Below are positions 13,377-23,194 of a DNA stretch of 64,000 bases, piece after piece. Under the pieces are notes generated by a model that did no database searches, was not told where the DNA came from, and was given only the letters and a program-made list of their open reading frames with translations. Within the stretch, counting starts at the first letter, position 1; every line of letters begins with the position of its first letter. Made by a program: the position numbers and the translations under genes. The DNA lies in NCBI RefSeq assembly GCF_004341245.1, contig NZ_SLWY01000011.1:1-64000 (forward strand), read 5' to 3'. The DNA is from Plasticicumulans lactativorans. GTDB taxonomy: Bacteria > Pseudomonadota > Gammaproteobacteria > Competibacterales > Competibacteraceae.

Positions 13377-14888
13377 TCAGTTGACGTTGTGCAGCTCCGG
13401 CACGCCCTCGTCGGCACTCTCGCGCTGTGCCTTGGCGCCGTCGTTGCGCTCGGCGCTGAGCTCGGCGAGGTAGGCGTGATCGATGTCACCGGTCACGTAC
13501 TCGCCGATGAAGCAGGAGACGTCGAAGCGGCCCAGCCGCGGATTGCTCTCGCGCACCGAGGCCTCGAGGTCGGCGAGGTCCTGGTACACCAGCCGGTCGG
13601 CGCCGATCGCCGCCGCCACCTGCTCCTCGCTGCGCCCGTGTGCGATCAGTTCGTCCACCGCCGGCATGTCGATGCCGTAGACGTTGGGGTAGCGCACCGG
13701 CGGTGCGGCCGAGGCGAAGTACACCCGACGCGCCCCGGCGTCGCGCGCCATGCGGATGATCTCGCCCGAGGTGGTACCGCGGACGATCGAGTCGTCGACC
13801 AGCAGCACGTTGCGGCCGGCGAACTCGCTGGGGATGGGGTTGAGCTTCTGGCGGACCGACTTGGTGCGCAGCTTCTGCCCCGGCATGATGAAGGTGCGCG
13901 CGATGTAGCGGTTCTTGATGAAACCCTCGGCGTACTGCACGCCGAGCGCGTAGGCCAGCTGCAGCGCCGCGGTGCGGCTGGTGTCGGGGATCGGGATGAC
14001 GACGTCGATGTCCTGCTCCGGCCACACGCGCAGGATCTTGTCGGCGAGCCGGTCGCCCATGCGCAGGCGCGCGCGGTGCACCGAAACGTCGTCGATCACC
14101 GAGTCCGGCCGGGCGAAGTACACGTACTCGAAGATGCACGGCGAATGCTGCGGATGCTCGGCGCACTGGCGCGCGTACACCTCGCCGTCCGTGGTGATGT
14201 AGATCGCCTCGCCGGGGGCGACGTCGCGCACGCGGGTGAAGCCGAGCGCATCGAGCGCGACGCTCTCCGACGCCACCATGTACTCGCGGCCGTCCTCGCT
14301 GTCGCGGTAGCCGTAGCACAGCGGACGGATGCCGTTGGGGTCGCGGATCGCCACCAGGCCGTAGCCGATGATCATCGCCACCGCGGCATAGGCGCCGCGC
14401 ACGCGTTGGTGCAGCCCGGCGACCGCGGCGAAGACGTCCTCGGTGCCGAGGCGCAGCTCGGCCCGCCGCCCGAGCTCGTGCGCGAAGACGTTGAGCAGAA
14501 CCTCGGAATCGGAATCGGTGTTGATGTGGCGTCGGTCGGCGCGGAACAGCGCGTCGCGCAGTTCGCGGGCGTTGGTCAGGTTGCCGTTGTGCGCCATCGA
14601 GATGCCGAACGGCGAATTGACGTAGAACGGCTGCGCCTCGGCCGAGTTGGAACTGCCCGCCGTCGGGTAGCGCACGTGGCCGATGCCCATGTTGCCGAGC
14701 AGGCGCAGCATGTGGCGGGTGCGGATCACGTCGCGCACCAGGCCGTTGTTCTTGCGCAGGTACAGACGCCCGCCGTCGCAGGTCATCATGCCCGCCGCAT
14801 CCTGACCGCGATGCTGCAGGACGGTAAGACCGTCGAAGATGCTCTGGTTGACCGGGCTGTGCCCGACGACTCCGATGATGCCGCACAT
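13377..14888 (-). CDS. purF: Amidophosphoribosyltransferase
   Basis: A 503-residue enzyme for the first committed step of purine synthesis: PRPP plus glutamine to phosphoribosylamine. Mature catalysis uses the N-terminal cysteine, visible as [15 protein letters not shown] (Cys2) after methionine removal. The Ntn-type glutaminase domain has [20 protein letters not shown] and DSEVLLN. The C-terminal phosphoribosyltransferase domain has the PRPP loop [16 protein letters not shown] (about residues 360-375). No propeptide precedes Cys2, as in the E. coli type. cvpA lies just upstream in the transcript, the classical cvpA-purF pair. Confidence 0.97.
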   Translation of the reverse strand: MCGIIGVVGHSPVNQSIFDGLTVLQHRGQDAAGMMTCDGGRLYLRKNNGLVRDVIRTRHMLRLLGNMGIGHVRYPTAGSSNSAEAQPFYVNSPFGISMAHNGNLTNARELRDALFRADRRHINTDSDSEVLLNVFAHELGRRAELRLGTEDVFAAVAGLHQRVRGAYAAVAMIIGYGLVAIRDPNGIRPLCYGYRDSEDGREYMVASESVALDALGFTRVRDVAPGEAIYITTDGEVYARQCAEHPQHSPCIFEYVYFARPDSVIDDVSVHRARLRMGDRLADKILRVWPEQDIDVVIPIPDTSRTAALQLAYALGVQYAEGFIKNRYIARTFIMPGQKLRTKSVRQKLNPIPSEFAGRNVLLVDDSIVRGTTSGEIIRMARDAGARRVYFASAAPPVRYPNVYGIDMPAVDELIAHGRSEEQVAAAIGADRLVYQDLADLEASVRESNPRLGRFDVSCFIGEYVTGDIDHAYLAELSAERNDGAKAQRESADEGVPELHNVN

Positions 14889-14985
14889 GCTTCGCTACTC
14901 GCTCGCCGGGACGGACGGGATCACCGTCGTACCGTGGGTCGGAGCGCGCCGGGAGCAGGCCTCCGCATCCCGCCCCCCGCGCGCA

Positions 14986-15489
14986 CTAAGGAAAGTGCAC
15001 CGCATCGGCCACGCCGGGCGGCAGCAGGGCACGGATCTGCAGTGCCAGGGCCTGGAAATGCGGCAGGAACTGCGACTGGTGCCACCACGGATCGTTCACC
15101 ACCGGCGTCATCCCCGCCAGCAGCACCAGGATGGCGACGATCAGCACCCCGCGCAGCACCCCGAAGACGACCCCGAGCAGGCGATCGGTGGCGCCGAGGC
15201 CGGTGCTGTCAACGATCTGCCCGACCACGAGGTTGACGACGCCGCCGACGAACAGCGTGCCGACGAAGGCGAGCCCGAAGCCCGCCGCCTGGCGGACCGA
15301 CGGTACCGAGATGTACTCGACCAGATACCCGGCGACGCGATCGGAGAAATTCAGCGCGACGAAGAAGGCGATGACCCAGGCGGCCAGCGCGATGGCCTCG
15401 CGCATGAAGCCGCGCCAGAGGCTTACCAGAACCGACAGGCCGACGATGCCGAGGATGGCGTAGTCGACCCAGATGAAGTGCTCCAGCAT
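14986..15489 (-). CDS. cvpA: CvpA family membrane protein
   Basis: A 167-residue inner-membrane protein with four hydrophobic segments. It starts WVDYAILGIVGLSVLVSLWRGFMREAIAL, the family signature, and ends in GVLIVAILVLLAGMT followed by a short soluble tail. CvpA was named for colicin V production but is a general envelope protein of unclear function, linked in the literature to envelope stress tolerance. It sits between the SPOR gene and purF as in many betaproteobacteria, about 100 nt from each. Confidence 0.92.
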   Translation of the reverse strand: MLEHFIWVDYAILGIVGLSVLVSLWRGFMREAIALAAWVIAFFVALNFSDRVAGYLVEYISVPSVRQAAGFGLAFVGTLFVGGVVNLVVGQIVDSTGLGATDRLLGVVFGVLRGVLIVAILVLLAGMTPVVNDPWWHQSQFLPHFQALALQIRALLPPGVADAVHFP

Positions 15490-15583
15490 GCTCGGAAACC
15501 GTCCGGTCGTGGCTGGCCCGGGTCGGGCACGGGGCGGAGGCTGCCGATTCTAACAGACCGCTCCCGCCGCCCCCAACCGCGCC

Positions 15584-16483
15584 CTATTCGCCCGGCCCGA
15601 CGATGTTGCCGCTGACACCCGCGCTACGCAGCCGCGACTGCATGGCCTCGCTCGACACGCGTGAGTCCTGGCCGACGATGCGCACCCGGTACATGGTCTG
15701 GCCGCTCGCCGTGATGCGCTCGACCACCGCCGGGAAGCGCTGCGCCCGCAGGCGGTCGCGCAGCAGGTTGGCGTTCTCCTCCATGCCGAAGCTGCCGACC
15801 TGCACGGCCCAGTTCGCTCCCCCGCCGCTCGCGGCGCGCGGCGCGGGTGCCGGCGCCGGACGCGGGGCGGGCGCCTCGGCGCTCGCCGACAGGCTGGAGG
15901 AGCGGCTGGTCAGTTCGATCTTCGGCAGCGCGACGGCCGCCGGCGGCGGCTTGACCGAGGTGCGCGCCGCGGTGGCCTCGGACGGAGGCGGAGCCGGCTT
16001 CGGTGGCTTCGGCGACTCGGGCGGCCGGGTCGCGGCAACGCGAGGCGGCGTCGTGGGCGCGGGCTTGGGTGCCGGCTCGGCGGCGGGCTTGGGCGCCGGG
16101 CGTACCGGCTCCGCGGGCCTGGCCGCCGGCGGCTGCGCGGCGGCGACGGGCGGCCGCGTTGGGGCCTCGGGCGCCGGGGCGGGAACGGGCACCGGTACGG
16201 GGGCGAGCGGCGGCGCCGTCGCGACGCTCGTCGGTGCCGGTGCGGCGGCCGGCGATGTCTCGACCGCGGGCGCTTCGGCCGGCACCGGCGCAGGGGGTTC
16301 CGGCGGCGGCAGCGACACGGTCACGCTGCGCCCGGGTGGCGCCTCGGGCCGCGGCGGTACCGCCATGTTCGCCGCGGGCGCGGGCGCCGGGCCGGACCCC
16401 TTCAGCATCTCCGGGACGATCAGCACCGCGAGTGCGACCAGCACGGCCGTACCCAGCAGGCGTTGCTTCAAACGCTGTTCCAC
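15584..16483 (-). CDS. SPOR-domain protein (DedD-like)
   Basis: A 299-residue bitopic envelope protein. A short cytoplasmic start EQRLKQRLLG precedes one transmembrane helix (TAVLVALAVLIVPEML). About 170 residues of Pro/Ala-rich linker follow, then a C-terminal SPOR domain (NWAVQVGSFGMEENANLLRDRL ... YRVRIVGQDSRVSSEAM). SPOR domains bind denuded peptidoglycan at the septum, and DedD is a cell-division protein. GTG 16483 is preferred as start because GGAGAGG lies five bases upstream. In-frame starts at 16513 and 16528 lack a good site and would add residues before the usual EQRLK start. Neighbours folC and cvpA match the usual order. Confidence 0.85.
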   Translation of the reverse strand: MEQRLKQRLLGTAVLVALAVLIVPEMLKGSGPAPAPAANMAVPPRPEAPPGRSVTVSLPPPEPPAPVPAEAPAVETSPAAAPAPTSVATAPPLAPVPVPVPAPAPEAPTRPPVAAAQPPAARPAEPVRPAPKPAAEPAPKPAPTTPPRVAATRPPESPKPPKPAPPPSEATAARTSVKPPPAAVALPKIELTSRSSSLSASAEAPAPRPAPAPAPRAASGGGANWAVQVGSFGMEENANLLRDRLRAQRFPAVVERITASGQTMYRVRIVGQDSRVSSEAMQSRLRSAGVSGNIVGPGE

Positions 16484-16588
16484 AGAAACCTCTCCAAGCG
16501 ATCGCGCGGGCATACCCGGGATCGTCACGGACGGAGCGCTTCGGACCTTTCCGACAACGGCACGCGGCCTCGCCTACCGACGCGCCCC

Positions 16589-17860
16589 TCAGACCACGCC
16601 GCGCGCCACCAGTGCCTCGGCCACCGTATGGAAGGAACCGGTGACCACCACCCGATCTCCGGGCTGCGCCACGGCGGCGAGTTGCGCACAGGCGGCGGGC
16701 ACATCCGCCGCCACCAGCCGTGCGGCGTCGCCGCCCGCCTCGCCGATCGCCGCGGCGAGCGCTTCGCCGCTGCGTCCGCGCGCGCCCGCCAGGCCGGCAC
16801 AACACCACACCGCCACCGGTACCGCCAGGGCTTCGGCGAAGCCCGCGGCATCCTTGTCGGCGAGCAGGCCGAGCAGCACGAGCGTACGGCCGGCGCACGG
16901 CCGCGCCCGCAACGCAGCCGCCAGGGCCGTGGCGCCGTGCGGATTATGGGTGACATCGAATATCCACTCAACCGCGCCGGCGTCGATCTGAAAACGCCCA
17001 TTTATCATGGGCTTGGAAATTCCTTCGGCGATCGCGCCAGGCGCCACCGGCAGGCGTGCGGACAGTGCCGCGAGCGCGGCCAGCGCCGCCGCGGCGTTAC
17101 CGAACTGGTGTGCTCCGGACAGGCCCGGCGGCGGCAGATCCGCATGGCAAGTGCCGCCCCCCCACCACGTCCATCCGTTCGCGTCGCGCGCCCAGCCGTA
17201 GTCGCGGCCGACCTGCAGCAACGACGCCCCGACCGCCGCCGCGTGCGCGAGCAGGCGCCCGGGCGGCACCGGGTCGGCGCAGATCGCCGGTCGCCCGGCG
17301 CGGAAGATGCCGGCCTTTTCGAAACCGATGCTGTCGCGGTCGGGACCGAGGTATTCGACGTGGTCGATGCCGATGCTGGTGACGATGGCGGCGTCGGCAT
17401 CGACCACGTTGACGGCATCGAGCCGTCCACCGAGACCGACCTCGAGCACGACCACGTCCAGCCCGCTGCGGACGAACAGCCACAGCGCGGCGAGCGTGCC
17501 GAACTCGAAGTACGTGAGCGAGATCTCGCCGCGGGCGGCGTCGACCGCCGCGAAGGCGGCACACAGCGCCTCGTCGTCGACCTCGCGCCCGCGCAGGCGC
17601 ACGCGTTCGTTGTAGCGCAGCAGGTGCGGCGACAGGTACGCGCCGACGCGGTAGCCGGCGGCACGCAGCACGGCGTCGAGAACGGCGACGGTCGAACCCT
17701 TGCCGTTGGTGCCACCGACGGTGATCACCACCGGCGCCGGGCGCAGCACGCCGAGGCGCTCGGCGACCGCGCGCACGCGCTCGAGCCCGAGATCGATGCC
17801 GACGGGGTGCAGGCGTTCCTGCCAGCCGAGCCAGTCCGCGAGGCAGGTGAAGCGCGGCAT
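16589..17860 (-). CDS. folC: Bifunctional folylpolyglutamate/dihydrofolate synthase
   Basis: A 423-residue Mur-ligase-family enzyme that adds glutamate to dihydropteroate and to folates using ATP. The P-loop is ITVGGTNGKGST, preceded by RLHPVGIDLGLERV. EVGLGGRLDAVNVVD and SIGIDHVEYLGPDRDSIGFEKAGI are FolC signatures. DVTHNPHGA lies in the C-terminal domain, which ends VVTGSFHTVAEAL. The start at ATG 17860 gives MPRFTCLADWLGWQERLHP, the family start. A longer open frame upstream only mirrors accD. The gap to the accD stop is 20 nt, so it is co-transcribed with accD and the SPOR gene. Confidence 0.93.
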   Translation of the reverse strand: MPRFTCLADWLGWQERLHPVGIDLGLERVRAVAERLGVLRPAPVVITVGGTNGKGSTVAVLDAVLRAAGYRVGAYLSPHLLRYNERVRLRGREVDDEALCAAFAAVDAARGEISLTYFEFGTLAALWLFVRSGLDVVVLEVGLGGRLDAVNVVDADAAIVTSIGIDHVEYLGPDRDSIGFEKAGIFRAGRPAICADPVPPGRLLAHAAAVGASLLQVGRDYGWARDANGWTWWGGGTCHADLPPPGLSGAHQFGNAAAALAALAALSARLPVAPGAIAEGISKPMINGRFQIDAGAVEWIFDVTHNPHGATALAAALRARPCAGRTLVLLGLLADKDAAGFAEALAVPVAVWCCAGLAGARGRSGEALAAAIGEAGGDAARLVAADVPAACAQLAAVAQPGDRVVVTGSFHTVAEALVARGVV

Positions 17861-17880
17861 GGGCAAGTGGACCCGTGGCG

Positions 17881-18810
17881 TCAGACCGCGGCGGGCGCGT
17901 CGGGCTCGGTGCCGGCCGGCACGGCACCGGCTTCGGGAAGCGGCCGGCGCAGCAGCATCGCCAGGATGCCGGCGAGGCGGTCGCGCAGCTGGCGCCGGTC
18001 GACGATGAGGTCGACGGCGCCGTGTTCGAGCAGGAACTCGCTGCGCTGGAAGCCTTCCGGCAGCTTCTCGCGCACCGTCTGCTCGATCACCCGCGGCCCG
18101 GCGAAGCCGATCAGCGCCTTCGGCTCGGCGACGTTGAGGTCGCCGAGCATCGCCAGGCTCGCCGACACGCCGCCGGTGGTCGGATCGGTGAGCACCGAGA
18201 TGAACGGCACGCCCGCGGCCGACAGGCGGGCGAGCGCGGCGCTGGTCTTCGCCATCTGCATCAGCGACACCAGCGCCTCCTGCATGCGCGCACCGCCGCT
18301 CGCCGAAAAGCACACCAGCGGCGCGCGCGCGGCGAGCGCCGCCTGCGCGGCACGCACGAAGCGCTCGCCCACCACCGAGCCCATCGAGCCGCCGAGGAAG
18401 GTGAATTCGAAGGCGACGCACACCACCGGGATGCCCTTGACGCGGCCCTGCATCGCGATCAGGGCGTCCTTCTCGCCGGTGGCCTTCTGCGCCGCGACCA
18501 GGCGGTCCTTGTACTTCTTGCTGTCCTTGAACTTGAGGAAGTCGACCGGCTCGACGCTCTCGCCGATCTCGACGCGCCCGTCCTCGTCGAGGAAGCTCGC
18601 CAGCCGCGCGCGCGCGCCGATGCGCATGTGGTGGTCGCACTTGGGGCAGACGTTCAGGTTGCGCTCGAGCTCGACGCGGTACAGCACCGCCCCGCAGTCC
18701 TCGCACTTGGTCCACAGCCCCTCGGGGATCTGCCGCCGGTTGCCGCCCTCGGTGCGGATGCGCGAGGGGACCAGCTTCTCGAACCAGCTCTTCCAGGAAT
18801 CCTCTTTCAT
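17881..18810 (-). CDS. accD: Acetyl-CoA carboxylase carboxyltransferase subunit beta
   Basis: A 309-residue subunit of the carboxyltransferase that moves CO2 from biotin to acetyl-CoA in fatty-acid synthesis. The four-cysteine zinc ribbon is [20 protein letters not shown] followed by PKC near residues 36-58. The crotonase-like core contains [29 protein letters not shown] and [13 protein letters not shown], and [18 protein letters not shown] and [13 protein letters not shown] follow. The Ala/Pro-rich C-terminal tail is short. Its start overlaps the trpA stop by four bases (ATGA), so trpA and accD are translationally coupled, a common betaproteobacterial link. Confidence 0.96.
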   Translation of the reverse strand: MKEDSWKSWFEKLVPSRIRTEGGNRRQIPEGLWTKCEDCGAVLYRVELERNLNVCPKCDHHMRIGARARLASFLDEDGRVEIGESVEPVDFLKFKDSKKYKDRLVAAQKATGEKDALIAMQGRVKGIPVVCVAFEFTFLGGSMGSVVGERFVRAAQAALAARAPLVCFSASGGARMQEALVSLMQMAKTSAALARLSAAGVPFISVLTDPTTGGVSASLAMLGDLNVAEPKALIGFAGPRVIEQTVREKLPEGFQRSEFLLEHGAVDLIVDRRQLRDRLAGILAMLLRRPLPEAGAVPAGTEPDAPAAV

Positions 18811-19622
18811 GCGGCGGGCGCTCCATCCATCGCGGCGCGCATCGCCGCGATCAGCGCACCGATCTCGGCGTGCAGGCGTTCGGGCTCGGCGGCGAGCGTC
18901 TCGATGCGCGACACCAGCGCGCTGCCGACGACCACGGCATCGGCCACGCGTGCGATGGCACCGGCCGAGGCCGCATCGCGGATACCGAAGCCGACACCGA
19001 CCGGGACGTTCACCAGCGAGCGGATGTGGGCGACGCGCGCGGCGACGTCGGCGACGTCGAGCGCCGACGAACCGGTCACGCCCTTCAGCGACACGTAGTA
19101 GAGGTAGCCGCGCGCGACCTCGGCGATCCTGCGCACGCGGGCGTCGGACGAGGTCGGCGCGAGCAGGAAGATCGGGTCCAGGCCGTGCGTGACCAGCGCC
19201 CCGGCCAGGTCGTGTGCTTCCTCGGGCGGCAGGTCGACGGTCAGCACGCCGTCGATGCCCGCTTCGGCCGCCGCCTTGGCGAAGGCTTCGTAGCCGAGCA
19301 CCTCGACCGGGTTCAGGTAGCCCATCAGGACCACCGGCGTGGTGGTGTCGGTCGTGCGGAAGCGGCGCACCAGCTCGATCACGTCGAGCAGGCGCGTGCC
19401 GGCGGCCAGGGCGCGTTCGCAGGCGCGCTGGATCACCGGCCCATCCGCCATCGGGTCGGAGAACGGCACGCCGAGCTCGATGATGTCGGCGCCGTTGGCG
19501 ACCAGCGTGTGCAGCAGCGCCTCGGTGGTCGCGAGATCGGGATCGCCGGCGGTGATGTAGGGCACGAGCGCCTGGCGACCGCGGGCGGCGAGCGCCTGGA
19601 AGCGGGTGGCGATTCGGTTCAT
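18807..19622 (-). CDS. trpA: Tryptophan synthase alpha subunit
   Basis: A 271-residue TIM barrel that cleaves indole-3-glycerol phosphate to indole, which is channelled to TrpB. Catalytic Glu is in [19 protein letters not shown], catalytic Asp in [11 protein letters not shown]. Phosphate-binding [10 protein letters not shown] and VVVGSALV are present. ATG 19622 gives [28 protein letters not shown], the standard start. The gene begins eight bases after the trpB stop and overlaps accD at its end. Confidence 0.97.
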   Translation of the reverse strand: MNRIATRFQALAARGRQALVPYITAGDPDLATTEALLHTLVANGADIIELGVPFSDPMADGPVIQRACERALAAGTRLLDVIELVRRFRTTDTTTPVVLMGYLNPVEVLGYEAFAKAAAEAGIDGVLTVDLPPEEAHDLAGALVTHGLDPIFLLAPTSSDARVRRIAEVARGYLYYVSLKGVTGSSALDVADVAARVAHIRSLVNVPVGVGFGIRDAASAGAIARVADAVVVGSALVSRIETLAAEPERLHAEIGALIAAMRAAMDGAPAA

Positions 19623-19630
19623 GGCGGACC

Positions 19631-20842
<1,212 letters not shown>

Positions 20843-20843
20843 C

Positions 20844-21476
20844 TCACCCACGGCTGTCTCCGTCTCTGACACCTTGCATGAACGCCGCGAGTTTCGCGGC
20901 GTCCTTGATACCTTTCGCGGCCTCCACGCCGCTCGACACGTCCACCGCCCACGGCCGCACCCGCCGCACCGCGTCGGCGACGTTGTGCGGGCCGAGCCCG
21001 CCGGCGAGCACCAGCGGCACGGCCAGTCCGCGCGGGATCGCGTCCCAGTCGAAGGTCTCGCCGCTCCCGCCGCTGCGCGTGCCGCCGTGGCTGTCGAGCA
21101 GCAGCCCCGCCGCGCCGGCGAAGCGGCGCGCGTAGTCGGCGACGTCCGCCCCTGCTCCCATCGGCACCGCCTTCAGGTAGGGGCGACCGAAGCTCGCGCA
21201 GTAGGCGGGATCCTCGTCGCCGTGGAACTGCAGCCAGCCGAGCGCGAGGGTTTCCAGCACCTCGCGCACCAGCCCGTGGTCGGCATCCTGGAACAGCCCG
21301 ACGGCGGCGACCAGCGGCGGCAGCGCGGCGATGACGGCGCGCGCGTGTTCGGGATCGACGTGGCGGCGGCTGGACGGCACGAACACCACGCCGATCGCGT
21401 CCGCACCGGCCAGTGCGGCGGCGCGGGCGTCATCGGGTCGGGTGATGCCACAGATCTTGACGCGGGTACGGGTCAT
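20844..21476 (-). CDS. trpF: Phosphoribosylanthranilate isomerase
   Basis: A 210-residue TIM barrel for the third step of tryptophan synthesis. The start is [17 protein letters not shown] with catalytic Cys in KICGIT. LQFHGDE, the catalytic Asp in [18 protein letters not shown] and the phosphate-binding VDVSSGVE complete the family pattern. It is monofunctional, not fused to TrpC. It opens the trpFBA-accD-folC group and lies 85 nt downstream of truA. Confidence 0.96.
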   Translation of the reverse strand: MTRTRVKICGITRPDDARAAALAGADAIGVVFVPSSRRHVDPEHARAVIAALPPLVAAVGLFQDADHGLVREVLETLALGWLQFHGDEDPAYCASFGRPYLKAVPMGAGADVADYARRFAGAAGLLLDSHGGTRSGGSGETFDWDAIPRGLAVPLVLAGGLGPHNVADAVRRVRPWAVDVSSGVEAAKGIKDAAKLAAFMQGVRDGDSRG

Positions 21477-21519
21477 CGCGCGGGACTGCCGGAAAAGGGG
21501 CGCAGCGTAACAAAATCGC

Positions 21520-21561
21520 GCCCGCCTGCCGAGGCCGCGGCGGCGGCACTGCAGGGCGGGC
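21520..21561 (-). terminator. Possible terminator or attenuator between truA and trpF
   Basis: GCCCGCC directly after the truA stop pairs with GGCGGGC at the other end of a 28-nt loop. On the minus strand the stem is followed by GCGATTTTGTTAC, a weak T-tract. The long loop lowers confidence. If real, it would separate truA from the trp group. Confidence 0.3.
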
Positions 21562-22341
21562 TCAGGGAATGAAGGGATTGTCCGGCTGCGGCAGCACGAA
21601 GCCCTGCGGGTACTGCACGTGCAGGAAATACAGCCCGTCGGGAGGCGCGGTCACCCCGCCGGCACGGCGGTCGCGCCCGGCCAGCACCTGCCCGGCCCAG
21701 TCCACCGGGCGCTCGCCGGCGCCGATCGCGAGCAGCACGCCGGCGATGTTGCGCACCATGTGGTGCAGGAACGCGTTGGCCTCGACTTCGAGCACGACGT
21801 AGTCGCCCCGCCGCCCGACCGTCAGCGCATAGAGCGCACGCCGCGGGTGCGTGGCCTGGCAGCCGGCGGCCCGGTACGCCGAGAAGTCGTGCTCGCCGAG
21901 CAGCGCCTGGCCGGCGGCGTGCATGCGTTCGGCGTCGAGCGGGCGGTGGTACGGCGTGGCGCGGCCGTGGACGAGCGCCGAGCGCTGGCGGCGGTTCAGG
22001 ATCACGTAGCGATAGCGGCGCGCGACCGCCGAGAAGCGGGCGTGGAAATGCCCGGGCACCTCGCACATCCAGCGCACGCTCACGTCGGCGGGCAGCAGTG
22101 CGTTGCTGCCGAGGACCCAGGCGGTCCCGGCACGGCGGGCGCTGGTGTCGAAGTGCACCACCTGGCCGAGCCCGTGCACCCCCGCGTCGGTGCGCCCGGC
22201 ACAGATGACGTCGATGGCATGAGCGGCGATCCGCGACAGCGCGGCTTCGAGGCAGCCCTGCACCGTGCGCACGCCCGCCTCCTGGCTCTGCCAGCCGCGA
22301 AAGCCGGCGCCGTCGTATTCGATTCCGAGAGCGATGCGCAT
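21562..22341 (-). CDS. truA: tRNA pseudouridine(38-40) synthase TruA
   Basis: A 259-residue pseudouridine synthase that modifies positions 38-40 of the anticodon stem. It starts RIALGIEYDGAGFRGWQSQ, the family start. The catalytic Asp is in CAGRTDAGVHGLGQVVHFD. RRYRYVI and FLHHMVRNIAGVLLAIG are conserved TruA motifs. It lies 36 nt downstream of a CbiQ-like membrane gene and upstream of trpF, the usual fimV-truA-trpF order with one insertion. Confidence 0.96.
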   Translation of the reverse strand: MRIALGIEYDGAGFRGWQSQEAGVRTVQGCLEAALSRIAAHAIDVICAGRTDAGVHGLGQVVHFDTSARRAGTAWVLGSNALLPADVSVRWMCEVPGHFHARFSAVARRYRYVILNRRQRSALVHGRATPYHRPLDAERMHAAGQALLGEHDFSAYRAAGCQATHPRRALYALTVGRRGDYVVLEVEANAFLHHMVRNIAGVLLAIGAGERPVDWAGQVLAGRDRRAGGVTAPPDGLYFLHVQYPQGFVLPQPDNPFIP

Positions 22342-22377
22342 GCGGGCGAGTGTCTCTTCAGGTCCGGGTGGGAGCGC

Positions 22378-23061
22378 TCAGCCGGCACCGCAAGCGGCCG
22401 CCGCGAAGACCGCCGCGAGCAGCAGCGGCAGCAGCCAGGCGGTGCGCGGCGGAACCGGCAGGCGGGCGACGTCGATGCTCGTGTCCGCGGCCCGCGCAGC
22501 TTCGGCGACGGTCACACGCCACGCCCAGGCCGCGGTCGCCGCCGCCCGCCGCAGCGGCTGGCCACCCGTGCGGGGGCGCGCCTGCAGCACGGCCGCCAGG
22601 CGCGGCACCACCGCGAGGGTCAGCGCGAGCCGCGCCGTCATGCGCTCGCGCAGCCGCCCGCAACGGTCGAGCGGCGCGGCGAGCAGGTGCAGCGCGCCGA
22701 TCAGTTCCTCGCGCGAATACCCCGTGAGCACGTAGCCGCCCGCCACGGCGAGTTCGATCAGCGCCAGCGCACGCCGCAGTGCCAGCACCAGCGCCTCGCA
22801 ACTCGGCGACCAGCCCGGTGCCGACGCCAGGCACGGGGGGCCGGGCGTCGCCCACAGGTGGGTCACGGCGAGTGCCAGCAGCAGCCAGCGCAGGCGCCGC
22901 AGCAGTCGCCAGCCGCCCGCGGGCAGGGAGCGTGCGCCCGTACCCGCCGCGACGAGCACGGCCGCACCTGCCAGCACCAGGGGGGCGGCGGCCGATGCAA
23001 CCGCCACCGCGAAGACGAGAAAACAGCTCAGGCCGACGGCCGGATGCGGGCGTGGAAACAT
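22378..23061 (-). CDS. CbiQ/EcfT-like membrane protein, function unknown
   Basis: A 227-residue membrane protein: an N-terminal block of about three hydrophobic segments (SCFLVFAVAVASAAAPLVLAG, RWLLLALAVTHLW), an amphipathic middle with ARLALTLAVVPRLAAVLQARPRTGG and RRAAATAAWAW, and a last helix WLLPLLLAAVFAAAA. The Arg-Pro-Arg-containing coupling-helix-like segment and the overall plan recall the transmembrane T component of ECF transporters, but no ATPase or substrate component is nearby and the match is weak. ATG 23061 leaves 133 nt to the fimV stop. Position between fimV and truA suggests co-transcription rather than function. Confidence 0.55.
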   Translation of the reverse strand: MFPRPHPAVGLSCFLVFAVAVASAAAPLVLAGAAVLVAAGTGARSLPAGGWRLLRRLRWLLLALAVTHLWATPGPPCLASAPGWSPSCEALVLALRRALALIELAVAGGYVLTGYSREELIGALHLLAAPLDRCGRLRERMTARLALTLAVVPRLAAVLQARPRTGGQPLRRAAATAAWAWRVTVAEAARAADTSIDVARLPVPPRTAWLLPLLLAAVFAAAACGAG

Positions 23062-23194
23062 GGTCCGGAAGGGGGTCCGACGTCGCGACGTGCCTGCCGT
23101 CACCGGCCAACGCCGTGCGGCGTCGAAGCCGAGGCCGTCGCCACGGCGTGCGTCGGGCACATCGGAGCAGCCGGCGCGACCGGCGGGGCAGCGT

